Shown: one piece after another, positions 62,247-64,000 of the stretch
Layout of the letters: each line of letters starts with the position of its first letter
How positions within the stretch are numbered: position 1 is the stretch's first letter
Origin: Enterobacter hormaechei ATCC 49162
GTDB lineage: Bacteria; Pseudomonadota; Gammaproteobacteria; Enterobacterales; Enterobacteriaceae
Reading direction: 5' to 3'
Assembly: GCF_001875655.1 (NCBI RefSeq)
Contig: NZ_MKEQ01000001.1
Coordinates: 1,364,001 to 1,428,000, forward strand
Length of the DNA stretch: 64,000 nt
Position numbers and translations under genes: made by a program
Notes under the pieces: model-generated
The model's database searches: none
Seen by the model: only the letters and a program-made list of their open reading frames with translations
What the model was told of the DNA's origin: nothing

Positions 62247-63305
62247 TCAGGCGGTGATGGAAACGCTCTTGATTTGCGCGTAAAGCCACAGGCCAGGCTT
62301 GATGCCTAACTCATCCCTGGCCCACGGGCTGATGCGCGCCCACAGCGTTCTGCTGCCCACCTCCAGCTGCACTTCCACCTGGCCGTTATCATCAAAACAC
62401 TGCGCCACTTTTGCGCGCAAAATATTGCGGATACTGGTTTGCAGCGGCGGTTGCAGCACCAGGGAGACGTCCGACGCCTGAATGCGGATCCGTAACGTCG
62501 ACTGAATCGGCGTATCGATTTTATTCACCCACAAATGCTGATCGCCCAGCGCCAGCGCGGTCATCGCATAATGTGGATGGTGCTCCAGCACGCTCACCTT
62601 CAGAATGCTGCTCTGCTGCTCCTTTGGCAGCCACGGATGCATAACGCTGCTGCCCCACACCTCTTCCAGATTGCCGAATGCCTTCACCCTGCCCGCTTCC
62701 AGGACCAGCACTTTGTCGGCCAGATGTAAGATCTCATCCAGCGAATGGCTGACGTAGAGCATTGGCACGTTGATTTCCCGCGCCAGACGTTGCAGGTACG
62801 GCAGCAGCTCGCGCTTGCGCGGAATATCCAGAGAGGCCAGCGGCTCATCCAGCAGCAACAGCTCCGGCGCGGTTAACAGGGCGCGGCCAATTGCCACGCG
62901 CTGTTTTTCCCCCCCCGACAGCGACGACGGCAGACGATCCAGCAGCGGTTCGATGCCCAGCAGCGCCACCAGCTTATCAAACTGTCCGGCCATGCTTTTT
63001 GCCATGCCGTAGCGCAGATTTCCGCGCACGCTGTAATGCGGAAACAGGCGCGCATCCTGAAACACATAGCCGATGCGGCGTTTTTCCGGTGACAGGCAGA
63101 CCTTCTTCTCCGCGTCATTTAAGACGCGGTTATTTAACACAATACGGCCAGACTGGGGACGCGTCAGGCCGCTAATCGCATTAATTAGCGACGTTTTACC
63201 TGCCCCGGACACGCCAAAAATGGCGGTAATACCGCTGGCAGGCAGCGTTTCGTTCAGCGTCAGGGTGTGGTTGCCCAGGGTTTGCGTAAAATTGAGTTCC
63301 AGCAT
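62247..63305 (-). CDS. modC: Molybdate ABC transporter ATPase ModC
   Basis: ATP-binding subunit (352 aa, same as E. coli) of the ModABC molybdate importer. Walker [11 protein letters not shown]-loop [12 protein letters not shown], signature [15 protein letters not shown], Walker [14 protein letters not shown]-switch VSHS, and the C-terminal TOBE/Mop domain (about 290-352) that binds oxyanion. The ATG at 63305 shares a base with the modB stop (TGATG); GTG at 63308 is less likely. Convergent with ybhA with no gap. Confidence 0.96.
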   Translation of the reverse strand: MLELNFTQTLGNHTLTLNETLPASGITAIFGVSGAGKTSLINAISGLTRPQSGRIVLNNRVLNDAEKKVCLSPEKRRIGYVFQDARLFPHYSVRGNLRYGMAKSMAGQFDKLVALLGIEPLLDRLPSSLSGGEKQRVAIGRALLTAPELLLLDEPLASLDIPRKRELLPYLQRLAREINVPMLYVSHSLDEILHLADKVLVLEAGRVKAFGNLEEVWGSSVMHPWLPKEQQSSILKVSVLEHHPHYAMTALALGDQHLWVNKIDTPIQSTLRIRIQASDVSLVLQPPLQTSIRNILRAKVAQCFDDNGQVEVQLEVGSRTLWARISPWARDELGIKPGLWLYAQIKSVSITA

Positions 63306-63997
63306 CACGGTTTCCCCATCCGTTCACGGCTGAGGCGCGCCAGCCACTCGGACACCAGCAGCGAGACCAGGGCGAGCACAATCGAAATAATACACAGCCG
63401 GGCCGCCGCACCTTCGCCGCCCGGCGTCTGAATCAGGGTATACATGGCCGACGGGATGGTCCGCGTCTCGCCGGGAATGTTCGACACAAAGGTGATAGTC
63501 GCACCAAACTCGCCCAGCGAGCGGGCGAAGGCTAACACCGTACCGACGATAATACCCGGTAGCGTGAGCGGCAGCGTGATGGTCAGAAAGACCCGCCAGC
63601 GGCCAGCGCCGAGCGTGCGGGCGGCCTGCTCTAGCCGGATATCCACCCCTTCCAGCGCCAGGCGGATAGCGCGCACCATTAGCGGGAATGACATCACCGC
63701 CGCGGCCAGCACCGCACCACGCCAGCTGAAAGCAAAGGTCAGGCCGAACCAGTCATACAACCATTCGCCGATGAAACCGCGCCGCCCCATGGAGATCAGC
63801 AGCAGATATCCAACCACCACAGGCGGTAAGACGAGCGGAAGATGGAGAACACTGTCGAGCAGGGCTTTGCCTGGAAACTTCACGCGAACCAGTAACCAGG
63901 CAAAGAACACCCCGAAGGGCAAACTCAGCGCAACCGCCAGGGAAGAGACTTTCAGGCTCAGCAGCACGGCCTGCCATTCAGGTTCGGTCAATATCAT
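63305..63997 (-). CDS. modB: Molybdate ABC transporter permease ModB
   Basis: 230-residue inner-membrane permease with five helices and the EAA loop [20 protein letters not shown]. It works with ModC and the binding protein ModA (expected just outside the window). It is complete: the ATG at 63997 gives [19 protein letters not shown] as in E. coli. Molybdate supply here complements the moa operon 22 kb away. Confidence 0.96.
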   Translation of the reverse strand: MILTEPEWQAVLLSLKVSSLAVALSLPFGVFFAWLLVRVKFPGKALLDSVLHLPLVLPPVVVGYLLLISMGRRGFIGEWLYDWFGLTFAFSWRGAVLAAAVMSFPLMVRAIRLALEGVDIRLEQAARTLGAGRWRVFLTITLPLTLPGIIVGTVLAFARSLGEFGATITFVSNIPGETRTIPSAMYTLIQTPGGEGAAARLCIISIVLALVSLLVSEWLARLSRERMGKP

Positions 63998-64000
63998 TCG

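Overview
The window is a chromosomal segment of a member of the Enterobacterales, most likely Enterobacter (E. cloacae complex). Almost every gene has a recognisable E. coli K-12 counterpart at similar length, and the order follows the E. coli interval from modB to ybiR. On the + strand it runs ybiR-mntR-mntS-opgE-ompX-rhtA-dps-glnHPQ-ybiO-rlmF-mcbA-ybiI-ybiJ-ybiB-dinG-rhlE-cecR-ybhGFSR-ybhQ-ybhP-clsB-ybhN-ybhL-moaEDCBA-ybhK-uvrB-bioDCFB-bioA-ybhB-ybhC-pgl-ybhA-modCB. The hut genes, the Enterobacter-type REP sequences and a lineage-specific ~400 bp repeat point to Enterobacter or a close relative rather than Escherichia. No tRNA, rRNA, insertion sequence, prophage or CRISPR array was seen. Identification is by recognition, without a database search.

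Layout. 1-4.25 kb: a tripartite efflux operon (EmrA-like adaptor, EmrB-like MFS pump, outer-membrane lipoprotein running off the left edge) in the place where I recall E. coli having ldtB. 4.26-6.2 kb: manganese control (ybiR, mntR, the 42-residue protein mntS, a clear MntR box). 6.4-10.3 kb: envelope genes opgE and ompX and the exporter rhtA. 10.5-13.7 kb: dps and the nitrogen-regulated glutamine importer glnHPQ. 13.7-19.5 kb: ybiO, rlmF, two DUF1471 stress proteins (mcbA, ybiJ), ybiI and ybiB. 19.45-25.14 kb: a five-gene chaperone-usher fimbrial operon placed between ybiB and dinG, which form one LexA-controlled unit in E. coli. 25-34.6 kb: dinG, rhlE, and the cecR-ybhGFSR drug-efflux operon. 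34.6-38.9 kb: ybhQ, ybhP-clsB-ybhN (cardiolipin synthesis) and ybhL. 38.9-41.8 kb: the molybdopterin operon moaABCDE with Moco riboswitch and ModE box. 42-46.9 kb: ybhK, uvrB and a solitary ABC ATPase. 46.8-52.4 kb: biotin synthesis around the shared BirA operator. 52.5-58.7 kb: histidine utilisation (hutUH and hutIGC with two matching operators). 58.9-64 kb: ybhC, pgl, ybhA, modC, modB.

Regulatory sites read directly from the sequence include an MntR box, LexA boxes at dinG and uvrB, overlapping NtrC sites plus a sigma-54-like promoter at glnH, a 20 bp palindrome for CecR, a ModE box, the Moco riboswitch leader, the bio operator, twin hut operators and DnaA-box-like sequences upstream of uvrB. 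At least seven REP/BIME units lie in the gaps, two of them inside operons (glnH/glnP and ybhS/ybhR).

The parts least explained by the E. coli scaffold are: (i) a ~400 bp non-coding element present twice in opposite orientation (about 8.03-8.44 kb and 42.97-43.39 kb), with a hairpin kept by a compensatory base-pair change; (ii) a lone UrtE/LivF-like ABC ATPase with a degenerate signature motif and no permease, inserted between uvrB and bioD; (iii) the fimbrial island and the way its terminator lies inside the end of dinG; and (iv) a large dyad directly in front of the efflux operon. I saw no defence system or other wholly unknown multi-gene system.
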